A stretch of 64,000 nucleotides of DNA, from the NCBI RefSeq assembly GCF_013030945.1, contig NZ_JABBXF010000027.1, positions 62,001 to 126,000 on the forward strand, given 5' to 3'. Source of the DNA: Streptomyces morookaense (lineage in GTDB: Bacteria; Actinomycetota; Actinomycetes; Streptomycetales; Streptomycetaceae). Made by a program: the position numbers and the translations under genes. Shown here in pieces: positions 36,036 to 46,435 of the stretch (positions are counted from its first letter, which is position 1; each line of letters starts with the position of its first letter). The notes under the pieces were generated by a model. That model was given only the letters and a program-made list of their open reading frames with translations. It did no database searches and was not told where the DNA came from.

Positions 36036-37058
36036 ATGACGTATCAGCACGCGCCGCTCGGCGTGGCCGTGATCGGCACCGGCCGGATGGGCTCGGACCA
36101 CGTCCGGCGCATCGACGAAGTCATCAGCGGAGCGCGGGTGGCCGCCGTCGTGGACATCGACGGCGACCGCGCCAAGGCGGCCGCCGACCGCATCGAGGGC
36201 TGCACCGCCCACACCGACCCCGCGGCCGCGATGGCCTCCGCCGAGGTGGACGCCGTGCTGATCGCCTCGCCCGGCCCCGCCCACGAGGCGGCGCTGCTGG
36301 AGGCGTTCGCGCGCGGCCTGCCCGTCCTGTGCGAGAAGCCGCTCGCCCCGGACGCGGAGTCCGCCCTGCGCGTGGTGGAGGCGGAGGCGCGGCTGGGCAG
36401 ACGACTGGTGCAGGTGGGGTTCATGCGGCGGTACGACGCCGAGTACCGGCAGCTCAAGGAGCTGCTGGACGGGGGCGGGATCGGGCGGACGCTGATGCTG
36501 CACTGCACCCATCGCAACGTCGCGACGCCGCCGGGCTACACGGGCCCGATGATGATCAACGACTCGGTCGTCCACGAGATCGACGTCACCCGCTGGCTGC
36601 TGGGCCAGGAGATCACCGCGGTGCAGGTGCTGCGGCCCGCGCCCACCGCGTCGGCACCGGCCGGGCTGAGCGATCCCCAACTGGTCCTCTTCGAGACCGC
36701 GGGCGGTGCCGTCGTCGACGTCGAGATCTTCGTCAACTGCGGCTTCGGCTACCAGGTGCGCTGCGAGGCGGTCGGCGAACGCGGCACGGCCCGCATCGGC
36801 GAGGCGCACGGGCTGTCGGTGGACGCGGCCGGGCGCTGGGGCGGGGCGATCGCGCAGGACTTCACCGAGCGCTTCCGGGCCGCGTACGACCGCGAGGTGC
36901 AGGACTGGGTGGACGCCACCCGGCGCGGGTACACCAGGGGCCCGAGCGCCTGGGACGGGTACGCGGCCGCCGCCGTCTGCGAGGCGGGCGTGCGGGCCCA
37001 GGACACGGGCGGGCGCACTCCCGTGCTGCTGGCCGAGCGGCCGGGGCTGTACCGGTGA
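36036..37058 (+). CDS. iolG: Inositol 2-dehydrogenase-like oxidoreductase
   Basis: 340-aa Gfo/Idh/MocA dehydrogenase. Rossmann motif [15 protein letters not shown] is at about residues 11-25, the catalytic Lys lies in [12 protein letters not shown], and inositol dehydrogenase-type sequence continues with [36 protein letters not shown] (His/Asp substrate site) and [13 protein letters not shown]. It would oxidise myo-inositol to 2-keto-myo-inositol with NAD+. Eleven bp after the TIM-barrel gene, and overlapping the next dehydrogenase as GTGA. Confidence 0.88.
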   Translation: MTYQHAPLGVAVIGTGRMGSDHVRRIDEVISGARVAAVVDIDGDRAKAAADRIEGCTAHTDPAAAMASAEVDAVLIASPGPAHEAALLEAFARGLPVLCEKPLAPDAESALRVVEAEARLGRRLVQVGFMRRYDAEYRQLKELLDGGGIGRTLMLHCTHRNVATPPGYTGPMMINDSVVHEIDVTRWLLGQEITAVQVLRPAPTASAPAGLSDPQLVLFETAGGAVVDVEIFVNCGFGYQVRCEAVGERGTARIGEAHGLSVDAAGRWGGAIAQDFTERFRAAYDREVQDWVDATRRGYTRGPSAWDGYAAAAVCEAGVRAQDTGGRTPVLLAERPGLYR

Positions 37059-38086
37059 CCCTGCGGGTCGGGCTGCTGGGCGCGGGGCGGATCGGCTCCG
37101 TCCACGCAGCCGTGCTGGCCGGGCTGGACGAGGTCGGCGAGCTGCTGATCGGGGACGCGGATGCGGGGCGTGCCGCGGAACTGGCCGCGCGGACGGGCGG
37201 CGCGCGGGTGCGCCCCGTCGCCGCCGTCGACGACGCGTTCGCCTCCGGCGTCGACGCCGTCGTCATCGCCACCGCGACCGCCTCGCACGCCGCTCTGATC
37301 ATCCGGGCGGCGCGGGCCGGCCTGCCGGCCTTCTGCGAGAAGCCCGTCGCCCTGGACGTGGCGGGCACGGCGGCCGCGCTGCGGGAGGTGTCGGCGGCGG
37401 GCACGCTGCTGCAGATCGGCTTCCAGCGGCGCTTCGACGCCGGGTACCGGGCCGCCCGCGAGGCGCTGCGCAGCGGCAGGCTCGGGCGGGTGCACACCAT
37501 CCGGGCCGTCACCTCGGACCCCGCTCCCCCGCCCGCGGAGTTCCTGCCGCTGTCGGGAGGGCTCGTACGCGACTGCATGGTGCACGACTTCGACGCGGTG
37601 CGCTGGCTGACGGGGCGCGAGGTGGTGGAGGTGTTCGCGCGGGGTTCGGACGCGGGCGCGGCCATGTTCCGCGAGGCCGGCGACGTGGACACCGCTGCCG
37701 CGCTGCTCACGCTGGACGACGGCACGCTCGTCACCGCGACGGCGACGCGCTGCAACGGCGCGGGGTACGACGTGCGGATGGAGCTGTCCGGAGAGCTCGA
37801 CCAGTGGGCCGTGGGTCTGGACGGGCGTACGCCCATGACCTCCGCGGAGCCGGGCGGTCCGGCTGCGCCGGCGCGGCCGTGGCCGGGGTTCCTGGAGCGT
37901 TTCGCGGGGGCCTACCGCGCCGAGCTGGCCGCGTTCGCCGGGGCGGTGGCGGGGGGCGGTGCGAGCCCGTGTCCCGGCGAGGAGGGGCTGCGGGCGCTGC
38001 TGGTGGCGGAGGCCTGCGAGCTCTCCCGGCGCGCCGACCGGCCCGTGCGGGTGGCCGAGGCGGCCGCCGCCGCGGGCCTCGCCTGA
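37055..38086 (+). CDS. Second Gfo/Idh/MocA oxidoreductase of the inositol operon
   Basis: 343-aa NAD(P)-dependent dehydrogenase: [67 protein letters not shown]. It keeps the catalytic Lys (EKP) and the His of the substrate loop. Paralogue of the upstream iolG. It could act on another inositol isomer (scyllo, chiro) or interconvert keto-inositols. GTG start overlapping iolG. Last gene of the plus-strand operon. Confidence 0.85.
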   Translation: MTLRVGLLGAGRIGSVHAAVLAGLDEVGELLIGDADAGRAAELAARTGGARVRPVAAVDDAFASGVDAVVIATATASHAALIIRAARAGLPAFCEKPVALDVAGTAAALREVSAAGTLLQIGFQRRFDAGYRAAREALRSGRLGRVHTIRAVTSDPAPPPAEFLPLSGGLVRDCMVHDFDAVRWLTGREVVEVFARGSDAGAAMFREAGDVDTAAALLTLDDGTLVTATATRCNGAGYDVRMELSGELDQWAVGLDGRTPMTSAEPGGPAAPARPWPGFLERFAGAYRAELAAFAGAVAGGGASPCPGEEGLRALLVAEACELSRRADRPVRVAEAAAAAGLA

Positions 38087-38274
38087 CGGTCACGCCTCGG
38101 TAACGTACGTCACACGTCCGCACGCTCTGCGTCACAGGGGGGCAACTGCCGCCTGCACACGGTCACTCTGTGTCGCCACCTGGGGCCAGGCTCGGTGGGA
38201 CCGAAAAGGCCGCGCCGCAGTCCCCCGACGGAACCCCCCTTCCGTGGCTGCGGTGCTGCGGAGAGGCGCGAGAG

Positions 38275-38481
38275 ATGACCGACCGTCGACTCTGGTCCTA
38301 CAAGGAGATCGCTGCACACATCGGCGTGCAGACGGACACCGTGCGCTCGTACCGGAAGCACGGGGTGATGCCCGCCCCGGACCTCACGGAGGGCGGCAAA
38401 CCGTACTGGTTCGCCGACACGATCCGCTCCTGGGTGGCCTCGCGGCCCGGCAACAGCCCCCGGCGCCGGCTGCGGACCTGA
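38275..38481 (+). CDS. Small MerR/excisionase-like HTH protein
   Basis: 68-aa protein from ATG 38275 with GGAGAGG upstream. One winged HTH: WSYKEIAAHIGVQTDTVRSY, then a wing YRKHGVMPAPDLTEGGKPYW and the WFADTIRSWVASRPG helix. The layout is that of AlpA/excisionase-like or MerR-type DNA-binding domains without an effector domain. Such genes are common next to chromosomal genes in Streptomyces. Target unknown. It precedes copZ but the copper box lies between them, so they are probably separate units. Confidence 0.75.
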   Translation: MTDRRLWSYKEIAAHIGVQTDTVRSYRKHGVMPAPDLTEGGKPYWFADTIRSWVASRPGNSPRRRLRT

Positions 38482-38512
38482 TCGCCCGTCACCTCATGAC
38501 CCCCTGGGGGAA

Positions 38513-38529
38513 ATACCCCCAGGGGGTAA
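38513..38529. promoter_or_regulatory. CsoR-type copper operator of copZ
   Basis: ATACCCCCAGGGGGTAA, a perfect dyad of the TACCCC-GGGGTA type bound by the copper-sensing repressor CsoR in Streptomyces and other actinobacteria. A second C5-T-G5 block (38500-38510) lies 5 bp upstream and lacks the TA flanks. Both sit 57-86 bp before the copZ ATG. Confidence 0.8.
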
Positions 38530-38585
38530 GGTGTTGTCCACCGCGAGACGGTACGAGACACCGCCGCCCGATGAGGAGAACGCCC

Positions 38586-38798
38586 ATGAGCACCACCACC
38601 TACAAGGTGACCGGCATGACCTGCGGCCACTGCGAGTCCGCGGTCAAGAGCGAGATTTCGGCCCTCGACGGCGTCACCGCGGTCGAGGCCGTCGCAGCCA
38701 CCGGCCTGGTCACCGTCACCGCCGCAACCGCACCGGACGACGAGGCGATCCGCGCCGCCGTCGACGAGGCGGGCTACGAGCTCGTCGGCCGCGTCTGA
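38586..38798 (+). CDS. copZ: Copper chaperone, heavy-metal-associated domain protein
   Basis: 70-aa single HMA domain: TYKVTGMTCGHCESAVKSEI contains the MTCxxC copper site at about residues 11-16, and the C-terminal EAGYELVGRV closes the ferredoxin-like fold. It binds Cu(I) in the cytoplasm and passes it to a CopA P-type ATPase, which is not in this window. Expression is expected to be derepressed by copper through the CsoR box upstream. Confidence 0.92.
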   Translation: MSTTTYKVTGMTCGHCESAVKSEISALDGVTAVEAVAATGLVTVTAATAPDDEAIRAAVDEAGYELVGRV

Positions 38799-39135
38799 TT
38801 CCGGCCGTATCTCCGCACAACGACAGGCCCCGCTAAGACCGGATCCTTCACGAAATCTGCACGATCAACCTCTTGCCCTTTTACGTCCGTTTATGGCAGG
38901 AGACCTAGATCACATCGATTTGCAGGTAACCATTACCGGGGGTCGCTGGTCTAACCGGGCAGTGCTGGATCGTCTTGGGGGACGGTACCGGCCACGCGTG
39001 GCCGGGGCACGTACCCGGGGAGCTTTGAGCGGCCCTCCCGTCCGTACGTGTTCCGGCAGATCGCGCAGGCGTGAGCCCAGGCGTACCGAGGCTCCCGGAC
39101 GGATCCCGTGGGGGGAATCCGGGCCGGGGTTACGG
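38799..39135. other. Intergenic stretch without a supported gene
   Basis: About 340 bp between copZ and the gltA terminator. A plus-strand open frame from 38893 (start MAGDLDHIDLQ) has no ribosome binding site, no family resemblance and runs through the terminator. I see no riboswitch or tRNA. Confidence 0.4.
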
Positions 39136-39185
39136 AAAAGCGCCCCGCTCCGACCCGTGGGGGGATCGGACGCGGGGCGCTTTTT
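39136..39185. terminator. Bidirectional terminator downstream of gltA
   Basis: AAAAGCGCCCCG pairs with CGGGGCGCTTTT (12 bp), extended by TCCGA/TCGGA, with T-runs on both strands. It ends the gltA transcript (minus) and would stop plus-strand transcription from copZ. Confidence 0.85.
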
Positions 39186-39209
39186 CTCTGCCCTGGCGGG
39201 GTCAGGCCG

Positions 39210-40499
<1,290 letters not shown>

Positions 40500-40607
40500 G
40501 TCATCCCTCACCGACGTTGTGCCTCTTCTTCGAGGTGCCCTGACTACCCCTACCTTCCCCCATTTGGACGATGTACGTGCACTCGGGGTCGGCCATAGGG
40601 CCCAAGA

Positions 40608-40624
40608 ACGGCACTCAGTGCCGT
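40608..40624. promoter_or_regulatory. 17-nt perfect dyad upstream of gltA
   Basis: ACGGCACT-C-AGTGCCGT, 8-bp arms around one base, centred about 117 bp before the gltA start and about 58 bp past the recD2 stop. It could be an operator or, less likely, a weak terminator stem (no T-run; single-base loop). Confidence 0.5.
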
Positions 40625-40673
40625 CCAACCCGCCCATCCTGCCCCCTTCGCCCTGATTGGTAAACCGTTCTGA

Positions 40674-42917
40674 TCAGAGACGAACACCACCTCCTCCGCT
40701 TGTGAAGAGTCGGTGATCGAGGGCGGTACAGCGCCTGCCCGCCGAGACGGTGCGCACCGCCTGACCCAGGGCCCTCCGCGAGCCCACCAGTACCACCAGT
40801 TTCTTCGCCCTGGTGACCGCTGTATAGAGGAGATTACGCTGCAGCATCATCCAGGCACCCATAGTGACCGGGATCACCACCGCCGGATACTCGCTGCCCT
40901 GTGAGCGATGGATCGTCACCGCGTAGGCGTGGGCGAGCTCGTCGAGCTCGTCGAAGTCGTAGTCGACGTCCTCGTCCTCGTCGGTGCGCACGGACAGCTT
41001 CTGCTCCACCGCGTCCAGCGCCGTCACCACGCCCACCGTGCCGTTGAAGACGCCGTTCCTGCCCTTCTCGTAGTTGTTGCGGATCTGGGTGACCTTGTCG
41101 CCGACGCGGAAGACCCGCCCGCCGAAGCGGCGTTCGGGCAGATCGGGGCGGGCGGGCGTGACGGCCTGCTGGAGCAGGCCGTTGAGCGTGCCCGCACCCG
41201 CCGGGCCACGGTGCATGGGGGCCAGCACCTGGACGTCCCGGCGCGGGTCGAGCCCGAACTTCGCGGGGATGCGCCGGGCGGCCACGTCCACCGTCAGCCG
41301 GCCCGCCTCCTCGGTGTCCTCCTCCGCGAAGAGGTAGAAGTCCGCCAGCCCCTGAGTGATGGGCGGCACACCCGAGTTGATGCGGTGTGCGTTCGTCACC
41401 ACGCCGGACTGCTGTGCCTGCCGGAAGATCCGGGTGAGCCGTACGGCGGGGACGGGGCTGCCGTCGGCCAGCAGGTCGCGGAGCACCTCGCCCGCGCCGA
41501 CGGACGGGAGTTGGTCCACGTCGCCCACGAACAGCAGGTGGGCGCCCGGCGGAACGGCCTTGACGAGCTTGTTGGCCAGCAACAGGTCGAGCATGGACGC
41601 CTCGTCGACCACCACCAGGTCGGCATCCAGCGGCCGGTCCCGGTCGTACGCCGCGTCACCGCCGGGCTTGAGCTCCAGCAGCCGGTGGACGGTCGAGGCC
41701 TCCGCGCCGGTCAGCTCGGACAGCCGCTTCGCGGCCCGGCCGGTCGGGGCGGCGAGCACCACCTTGGCCTTCTTGGCGCGCGCCAGCTCCACCACCGAGC
41801 GCACGGTGAAGGACTTGCCGCAGCCCGGGCCGCCGGTGAGGACGGCGACCTTGCTGGTCAGGGCGAGCCGGACCGCCTGCTGCTGCTCGGCGGCGAGCTC
41901 CGCGCCCGTGCGTCCGGACAGCCACGCCAACGCCTTGTCCCAGTCGACGTCGTGGAAGGCGGCGAGCCGGTCCTCCCCGGCGCGCAGCAGGCGCGTCAAC
42001 TGGCCGGCCAGCGACAGCTCGGCGCGGTGGAACGGCACGAGGTACACGGCCGTGACGGGCTCGCCGCCGTCCGGACCCGGGACGTTCTCGCGGACCACGC
42101 CCGCGCCGTCCTCGCCGTGGTCGTCGGAGGCCAGTTCGGCGAGGCAGTCGATGACGAGTCCGGTGTCGACCTGGAGCAACTTCACGGCGTCCGCGATCAG
42201 TTGCTCCTCGGGCAGGAAGCAGTGGCCCTGGTCGGCGGACTGGGAAAGGGCGTACTGCAGGCCCGCCTTGACGCGGTCGGGACTGTCGTGCGGGATGCCG
42301 ACGGACTGGGCGATGCGGTCGGCGGTCAGGAAGCCGATGCCCCACACGTCGACGGCCAGCCGGTAGGGCTGATTGCGTGTCACGGAGATCGAGGCGTCGC
42401 CGTATTTCTTGTAGATGCGCACGGCGATGGACGTGGAGACGCCGACACCCTGGAGGAAGAGCATGACCTCCTTGATGGCCTTCTGCTCCTCCCAGGCGGC
42501 ACCGATCGAGCGCGTGCGCTTGGGGCCCAGGCCGGGGACCTCGATCAGGCGCGCGGGCTCCTTCTCGATGATGTCGAGGGTGTCCGTGCCGAAGTGGCTC
42601 ACGATCCGGTCCGCGATGCGCGGGCCCACGCCCTTGATCAGGCCGGAGCCCAGGTAGCGGCGGATGCCCTGGATCGTGGCGGGCAGGACCGTGGTGTAGT
42701 TCTCCACGGTGAACTGGCGGCCGTACTGCGGGTGGGAGCCCCAGCGGCCCTCCAGCCGGAGCGACTCGCCGGGCTGCGCGCCGAGCAGCGAGCCGACGAC
42801 CGTGAGGAGGTCGCCGCTGCCGCGGCCGGTGTCGACGCGGGCGACCGTGTAGCCGTTCTCCTCGTTGGCGTAGGTGATCCTTTCGAGGACCCCTTCGACC
42901 ACTGCCAGTTGCACCAT
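40674..42917 (-). CDS. recD2: RecD2-type helicase
   Basis: 747-aa superfamily 1B 5'-3' DNA helicase of the RecD2 class, which acts without RecBC. The N-terminal OB-like segment VEGVLERITYANEENGYTV starts at ATG 42917. Helix-hairpin-helix repeats follow (GVGPRIADRIVSHFG, GLGPKRTRSI), then Walker A LTGGPGCGKSFT, motif II VVVDEASMLD, and the C-terminal UvrD-like fold with ITQGLADFYLFAEE and AVTIHRSQGSEYPAVVIPV. Probably in DNA repair. Followed by gltA on the same strand after 174 bp. Confidence 0.92.
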   Translation of the reverse strand: MVQLAVVEGVLERITYANEENGYTVARVDTGRGSGDLLTVVGSLLGAQPGESLRLEGRWGSHPQYGRQFTVENYTTVLPATIQGIRRYLGSGLIKGVGPRIADRIVSHFGTDTLDIIEKEPARLIEVPGLGPKRTRSIGAAWEEQKAIKEVMLFLQGVGVSTSIAVRIYKKYGDASISVTRNQPYRLAVDVWGIGFLTADRIAQSVGIPHDSPDRVKAGLQYALSQSADQGHCFLPEEQLIADAVKLLQVDTGLVIDCLAELASDDHGEDGAGVVRENVPGPDGGEPVTAVYLVPFHRAELSLAGQLTRLLRAGEDRLAAFHDVDWDKALAWLSGRTGAELAAEQQQAVRLALTSKVAVLTGGPGCGKSFTVRSVVELARAKKAKVVLAAPTGRAAKRLSELTGAEASTVHRLLELKPGGDAAYDRDRPLDADLVVVDEASMLDLLLANKLVKAVPPGAHLLFVGDVDQLPSVGAGEVLRDLLADGSPVPAVRLTRIFRQAQQSGVVTNAHRINSGVPPITQGLADFYLFAEEDTEEAGRLTVDVAARRIPAKFGLDPRRDVQVLAPMHRGPAGAGTLNGLLQQAVTPARPDLPERRFGGRVFRVGDKVTQIRNNYEKGRNGVFNGTVGVVTALDAVEQKLSVRTDEDEDVDYDFDELDELAHAYAVTIHRSQGSEYPAVVIPVTMGAWMMLQRNLLYTAVTRAKKLVVLVGSRRALGQAVRTVSAGRRCTALDHRLFTSGGGGVRL

Positions 42918-43030
42918 GCCCCGACGGTACCGGTGCCGTCCGACAGGGCGTTCGGGGCTGGGGATATCCGCGGTTCCGCTTCCGCCCGGACGGAACGCCG
43001 GACGGAACACCCGGGCACCCGTGACGTATT

Positions 43031-43062
43031 CGAGGGGCCCGGTCCGTCGACCGGGCCCCTCG
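43031..43062 (-). terminator. Terminator of the second sugar-catabolic operon
   Basis: CGAGGGGCCCGGTC-CGTC-GACCGGGCCCCTCG: a perfect 14-bp stem with a 4-nt loop, 146 bp beyond the last gene (43208) of the minus-strand operon and ahead of recD2. A smaller dyad CTTCCGT-T-ACGGAAG lies at 43178-43192. Confidence 0.75.
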
Positions 43063-43207
43063 GGTCCCCCCTTGCAACGGCTTCCTCCGAATCCCCCCGG
43101 ATCCCTCCCCAGGAAGCCTGATGCACAGTACGACCCACGGGAGCCGCGAACGGTTGCAGTCGATCCAAGGCGTTATGCTTCCGTTACGGAAGGTAGGGAA
43201 CCCCAGT

Positions 43208-44041
43208 TCACAGCACATGCGTCCGATACCGTTCCAGCACTTCGGCGAGCACGCCGGCCCCGTCGCGCGCCCACAGCGCCGGGCTGAAGATCTCCACCTC
43301 GACCGGGCCCGTATAGCCCGCGGCATCGGCCCGTTCGCGGAACCACCGCAGGTCCACGGAGCCGTCGCCGAGCTGCCCCCGCCCCAGCAGCGCGCCCTCG
43401 GGCAGGGGCGTGATCCAGTCGGCGAGCTGGAGGGCCGCGATCCGTCCGCCCCGTCCCGCCCGCGCCAGCTGCCCGGCCACCGTGTCGTCCCACCACAGGT
43501 GATAGGCGTCGACGACCACGCCGACGCGCTCCGCCGGGAAGCGCTCGGCGAGGTCGAGGGCCTGGCGGAGGGTGGAGACCACGCTGCGGTCGGACGCGAA
43601 CAGCGGGTGCAGCGGCTCGACCGCCAGCCGCACCCCGTGGGCCGCCGCGTACGGCGCCAGCTCGCCCAGCGCGTCCGCGATCCGCTCGCGCGCCCCGGAC
43701 AGGTCCCGGCTGCCCGGCGGCAGCCCGCCGCACACCAGCACCAGCGTGCCGGTGCCGAGGACGGCCGCCTCCTCGATCGCCGCCCGGTTGTCGTCCACGG
43801 CGGCGATCCGCTCCGCAGGGTCGGCAGCCGTCAGGAAGCCGCCCCGGCACAGGCTGCTGACCGCCAGCCCCGCCTCCCGCACCAGCCGCGCCGCGGCCCG
43901 CAGTCCGTACGCGCGCACCGGCTCCCGCCACAGCCCGACGTACCGGACCCCGGCCGCCGTGCAGCCGGCCACCAGCTCGGGCAGCGACCACTGGCGAATG
44001 GTCTGCTGGTTGAGGCTGAACCGTTCGATGCCGCTGTTCAC
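43208..44041 (-). CDS. Sugar phosphate isomerase/epimerase-like TIM barrel
   Basis: 277-aa xylose-isomerase-like barrel: ERFSLNQQTIRQWSLPELVA, YVGLWREPVRAYG, VSSLCRGGFLTAADP, the metal-site Glu in RLAVEPLHPLFASDRS, Asp/His in VVVDAYHLWWDDTVAG, and a closing VEVEIFSPALWA Glu. Metal-ligand positions are kept. Last gene of a three-gene operon with a DUF993 protein and a Gfo/Idh/MocA dehydrogenase (4-bp overlaps). Likely isomerises, epimerises or dehydrates an oxidised sugar; substrate unknown. Confidence 0.8.
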   Translation of the reverse strand: MNSGIERFSLNQQTIRQWSLPELVAGCTAAGVRYVGLWREPVRAYGLRAAARLVREAGLAVSSLCRGGFLTAADPAERIAAVDDNRAAIEEAAVLGTGTLVLVCGGLPPGSRDLSGARERIADALGELAPYAAAHGVRLAVEPLHPLFASDRSVVSTLRQALDLAERFPAERVGVVVDAYHLWWDDTVAGQLARAGRGGRIAALQLADWITPLPEGALLGRGQLGDGSVDLRWFRERADAAGYTGPVEVEIFSPALWARDGAGVLAEVLERYRTHVL

Positions 44042-45198
44042 TGCTCCACCCCGTGCACGGCCAGCAGCCGTGCCATGCGCGCCTCGGCCAACTGCGGGTC
44101 GGGGAACAGACCCAGCCCGTCGGCGAGTTCATAGGCATGCGCGAGGTGCGGCAGCGACCGGGCGGCGTGCAGGCCGCCCGCCATGGTGAAGTGCGCCTGG
44201 TGACCGGACAGCCAGGCCAGCAGCACCACACCCGTCTTGTAGAAGCGTGTCGGAGGCGCGAACAGGTGACGCGCCAGCGGCACGGTCGGATCCAGCAGGG
44301 CCCGGCAGCCGGAGCCGTCGCCGGCGTCCAGCAGGCGCAGCGCCTGGGCCGCGAGAGGGCCCAGCGCGTCGAAGACGCCGAGCAGGGCGTCGCTGTGGTG
44401 TTCGCCGTCCCCTTCGACGAGTTCCGGGTAGTGGAAATCGTCGCCCGTGTAGCAGCGCACGCCGTCCGGAAGGGCGCGCCGCAGGGCCCGTTCACGCTCC
44501 GCGTCCAGCAGGGAGACTTTCACGCCGTCGACCTTGCCCGCGTGCTCGGTGACGATCGCGAGCAGCGTGCCGGTGGCCTCGTCCAGGTCGGTGCTGCCCC
44601 AGTAGCCGTCCAGTTGAGGGTCGAACACCGGGCCCAGCCAGTGCAGGATGACGGGTGCAGCAGTTTGGCGGAGCAAGCGGCCGTAAACCTCCCGGTAGTC
44701 GTCCGCAGTCGTGGCCACGGCTGCCAGCGCCCTGGAGGCCATCACGACTGCCCGCGCCCCCGCGCCCTCGACGGTCGACAGCTGCTCCTCGTAGGCCGCC
44801 GTGACGTCGGAGAGGGTCAGCGGGCCGTAGGGCGGGGCGAGTTGGTCGGTGCCCGCTCCGCAGACGAGCGATCCGCCGACGGCTGCCGCCTCGGCTGCCG
44901 TGCGGCGGATCAGTTCGGCCGCGGCCGGCCAGTCCAGGCCCATGCCGCGCTGTGCGGTGTCCATGGCCTCCGCCACGCCCAGGCCGTGCGCCCACAGGTG
45001 GCGGCGGAAGGCGAGCGTGGCGTCCCAGTCGAGGGCTGCCGGGCCGTGCGGCGTGGTGTTGCCGAAGGGGTCGGCGACGACATGGACGCCGGCGAAGGCC
45101 GTCCGGGAGGCCGGGGGCGGGCCCGGCGCCACCGGATGCGGCTCGGCTCTCGGCATGTAGCGGCGCAGTGCCCCCGTCGCGTCCGGCAGCCGGATCAC
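44038..45198 (-). CDS. DUF993 family (dihydrodipicolinate synthase-like) protein
   Basis: 386-aa protein from GTG 45198 overlapping the upstream stop. Conserved blocks are FAGVHVVADPFGNTTP, WDATLAFRRHLWAHGLGVAE, MDTAQRGMGLDW, VILHWLGPVFDPQLDGYWGS, GVKVSLLDAERE, YTGDDFHYPELV and FYKTGVVLLAWLSGHQAHF. The arrangement is that of a class I aldolase barrel. The Lys in DGVKVSLLD is placed like the Schiff-base Lys of the DHDPS superfamily. The family has no established reaction that I know of. Between an oxidoreductase and a TIM-barrel isomerase, a retro-aldol step on a keto-sugar is a reasonable guess. Confidence 0.82.
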   Translation of the reverse strand: MIRLPDATGALRRYMPRAEPHPVAPGPPPASRTAFAGVHVVADPFGNTTPHGPAALDWDATLAFRRHLWAHGLGVAEAMDTAQRGMGLDWPAAAELIRRTAAEAAAVGGSLVCGAGTDQLAPPYGPLTLSDVTAAYEEQLSTVEGAGARAVVMASRALAAVATTADDYREVYGRLLRQTAAPVILHWLGPVFDPQLDGYWGSTDLDEATGTLLAIVTEHAGKVDGVKVSLLDAERERALRRALPDGVRCYTGDDFHYPELVEGDGEHHSDALLGVFDALGPLAAQALRLLDAGDGSGCRALLDPTVPLARHLFAPPTRFYKTGVVLLAWLSGHQAHFTMAGGLHAARSLPHLAHAYELADGLGLFPDPQLAEARMARLLAVHGVEQ

Positions 45199-46364
45199 CG
45201 GGCCGGCTCCGGCACGTCGAGCCTGCGGCCCTCGGCCGAGGAGCGCGCGCCAAGTTCGGCGAGCTGTACGCCGCGTGCTCCGGCGAACAGGTCCCAGCGC
45301 CAGGGCCCGCCCTGCGCCACGTGCCGCAGGAACAGCTCCCACTGCGTCTTGAAGGCGTTGCCGAACTCACCGTTGTCCGGCACCTCCTGCCACTGGGCGC
45401 GGAAGTCGTCGGCGGCCGGGACGTCCGGGTTCCACACGGGCCGCGGGGTGACCGAGCGGTGCTGCACGCGGCAACCGCGCAGTCCCGCGACGGCCGAGCC
45501 GTCCGTCCCGTCGACCTGGAGCTCCAGCAGCTCGTCCCGGTGCACCCGCACCGCCCAGGAGGAGTTGAACTGGGCGACGGCTCCGCCCTCCAGGCCGAAG
45601 ACCGCATAGGCCGCGTCGTCGGCGGTCGCCTCGTAGGGCTTTCCCTGCTCGTCCCAGCGGCGCGGCAGGTGCGTCGACAGCTGCGCCTGCACGGTGCGCA
45701 CCGGTCCGAACAGCTCCCTCAGCACGTACTCCCAGTGGGGAAACATGTCGGCTGCGATGCCGCCGCCGTCCGCCGCGCGGTAGTTCCACGACGGCCGCTG
45801 GGCGCTCTGCCAGTCCCCTTCGAAGACCCAGTAGCCGAACTCCCCGCGTACCGAGAGCACACGCCCGAAGAAGCCGCCTGCGACGAGCCGTTCCAGCTTG
45901 CGGATGCCCGGGAGGAAGAGCTTGTCCTGGACGACGCCGTGGCGGACGCCGGCAGCGTCCGCCAGGCGGGCCAGACGGATCGCGCCTGCGTGGTCACGTG
46001 CGACGGGTTTCTCGCAGTACACGTGCTTGCCCGCGGTGATGGCCCTGCGCACTGCGTCCTCACGGGCGCAGGTGGCCTGTGCGTCGAAGTAGACGTCGAC
46101 GGACGGGTCGGACAGGACGGTGTCCAGATCGCAGGACCATTCGTCGATCCCGTACCGCCGGGCGAGCTCCGCGAGCTTGCGTGCGTCACGTCCGACGAGC
46201 ACCGGTTCGGGCCGCAGGACGGTGCCGTCGGCGAGTGGCAGGCCGCCCTCGTCGCGCAGGGCGAGGACGGAGCGTACGAGGTGCTGGTGGTGGCCCATCC
46301 GGCCGGTCACACCGTTCATGGCGATGCGGAGGACCGTGCCGTCGGCCGACTCCCTGGCCGTCAT
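45195..46364 (-). CDS. Gfo/Idh/MocA oxidoreductase
   Basis: 389-aa NAD(P)-dependent dehydrogenase. The Rossmann region IAMNGVTGRMGHHQHLVRS is followed by a long insertion, then the catalytic Lys in KHVYCEKPVARD. Substrate-domain blocks are VVQDKLFLPGIRKLERLV, GGGIAADMFPHWEYVLRELF (Asp/His site) and FNSSWAVRVHRDELLELQVD. First gene of the operon with the DUF993 and TIM-barrel proteins, and divergent from another TIM-barrel gene at 46436. It probably oxidises a sugar, polyol or glycoside as the first step. Confidence 0.87.
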   Translation of the reverse strand: MTARESADGTVLRIAMNGVTGRMGHHQHLVRSVLALRDEGGLPLADGTVLRPEPVLVGRDARKLAELARRYGIDEWSCDLDTVLSDPSVDVYFDAQATCAREDAVRRAITAGKHVYCEKPVARDHAGAIRLARLADAAGVRHGVVQDKLFLPGIRKLERLVAGGFFGRVLSVRGEFGYWVFEGDWQSAQRPSWNYRAADGGGIAADMFPHWEYVLRELFGPVRTVQAQLSTHLPRRWDEQGKPYEATADDAAYAVFGLEGGAVAQFNSSWAVRVHRDELLELQVDGTDGSAVAGLRGCRVQHRSVTPRPVWNPDVPAADDFRAQWQEVPDNGEFGNAFKTQWELFLRHVAQGGPWRWDLFAGARGVQLAELGARSSAEGRRLDVPEPAR

Positions 46365-46435
46365 CCCGCGAAGCTAGCACCCCCGTCTGCCGTACGGGGC
46401 GCATTCCGGACCGCCGGGCGGGGAAGCCGCTCTTC

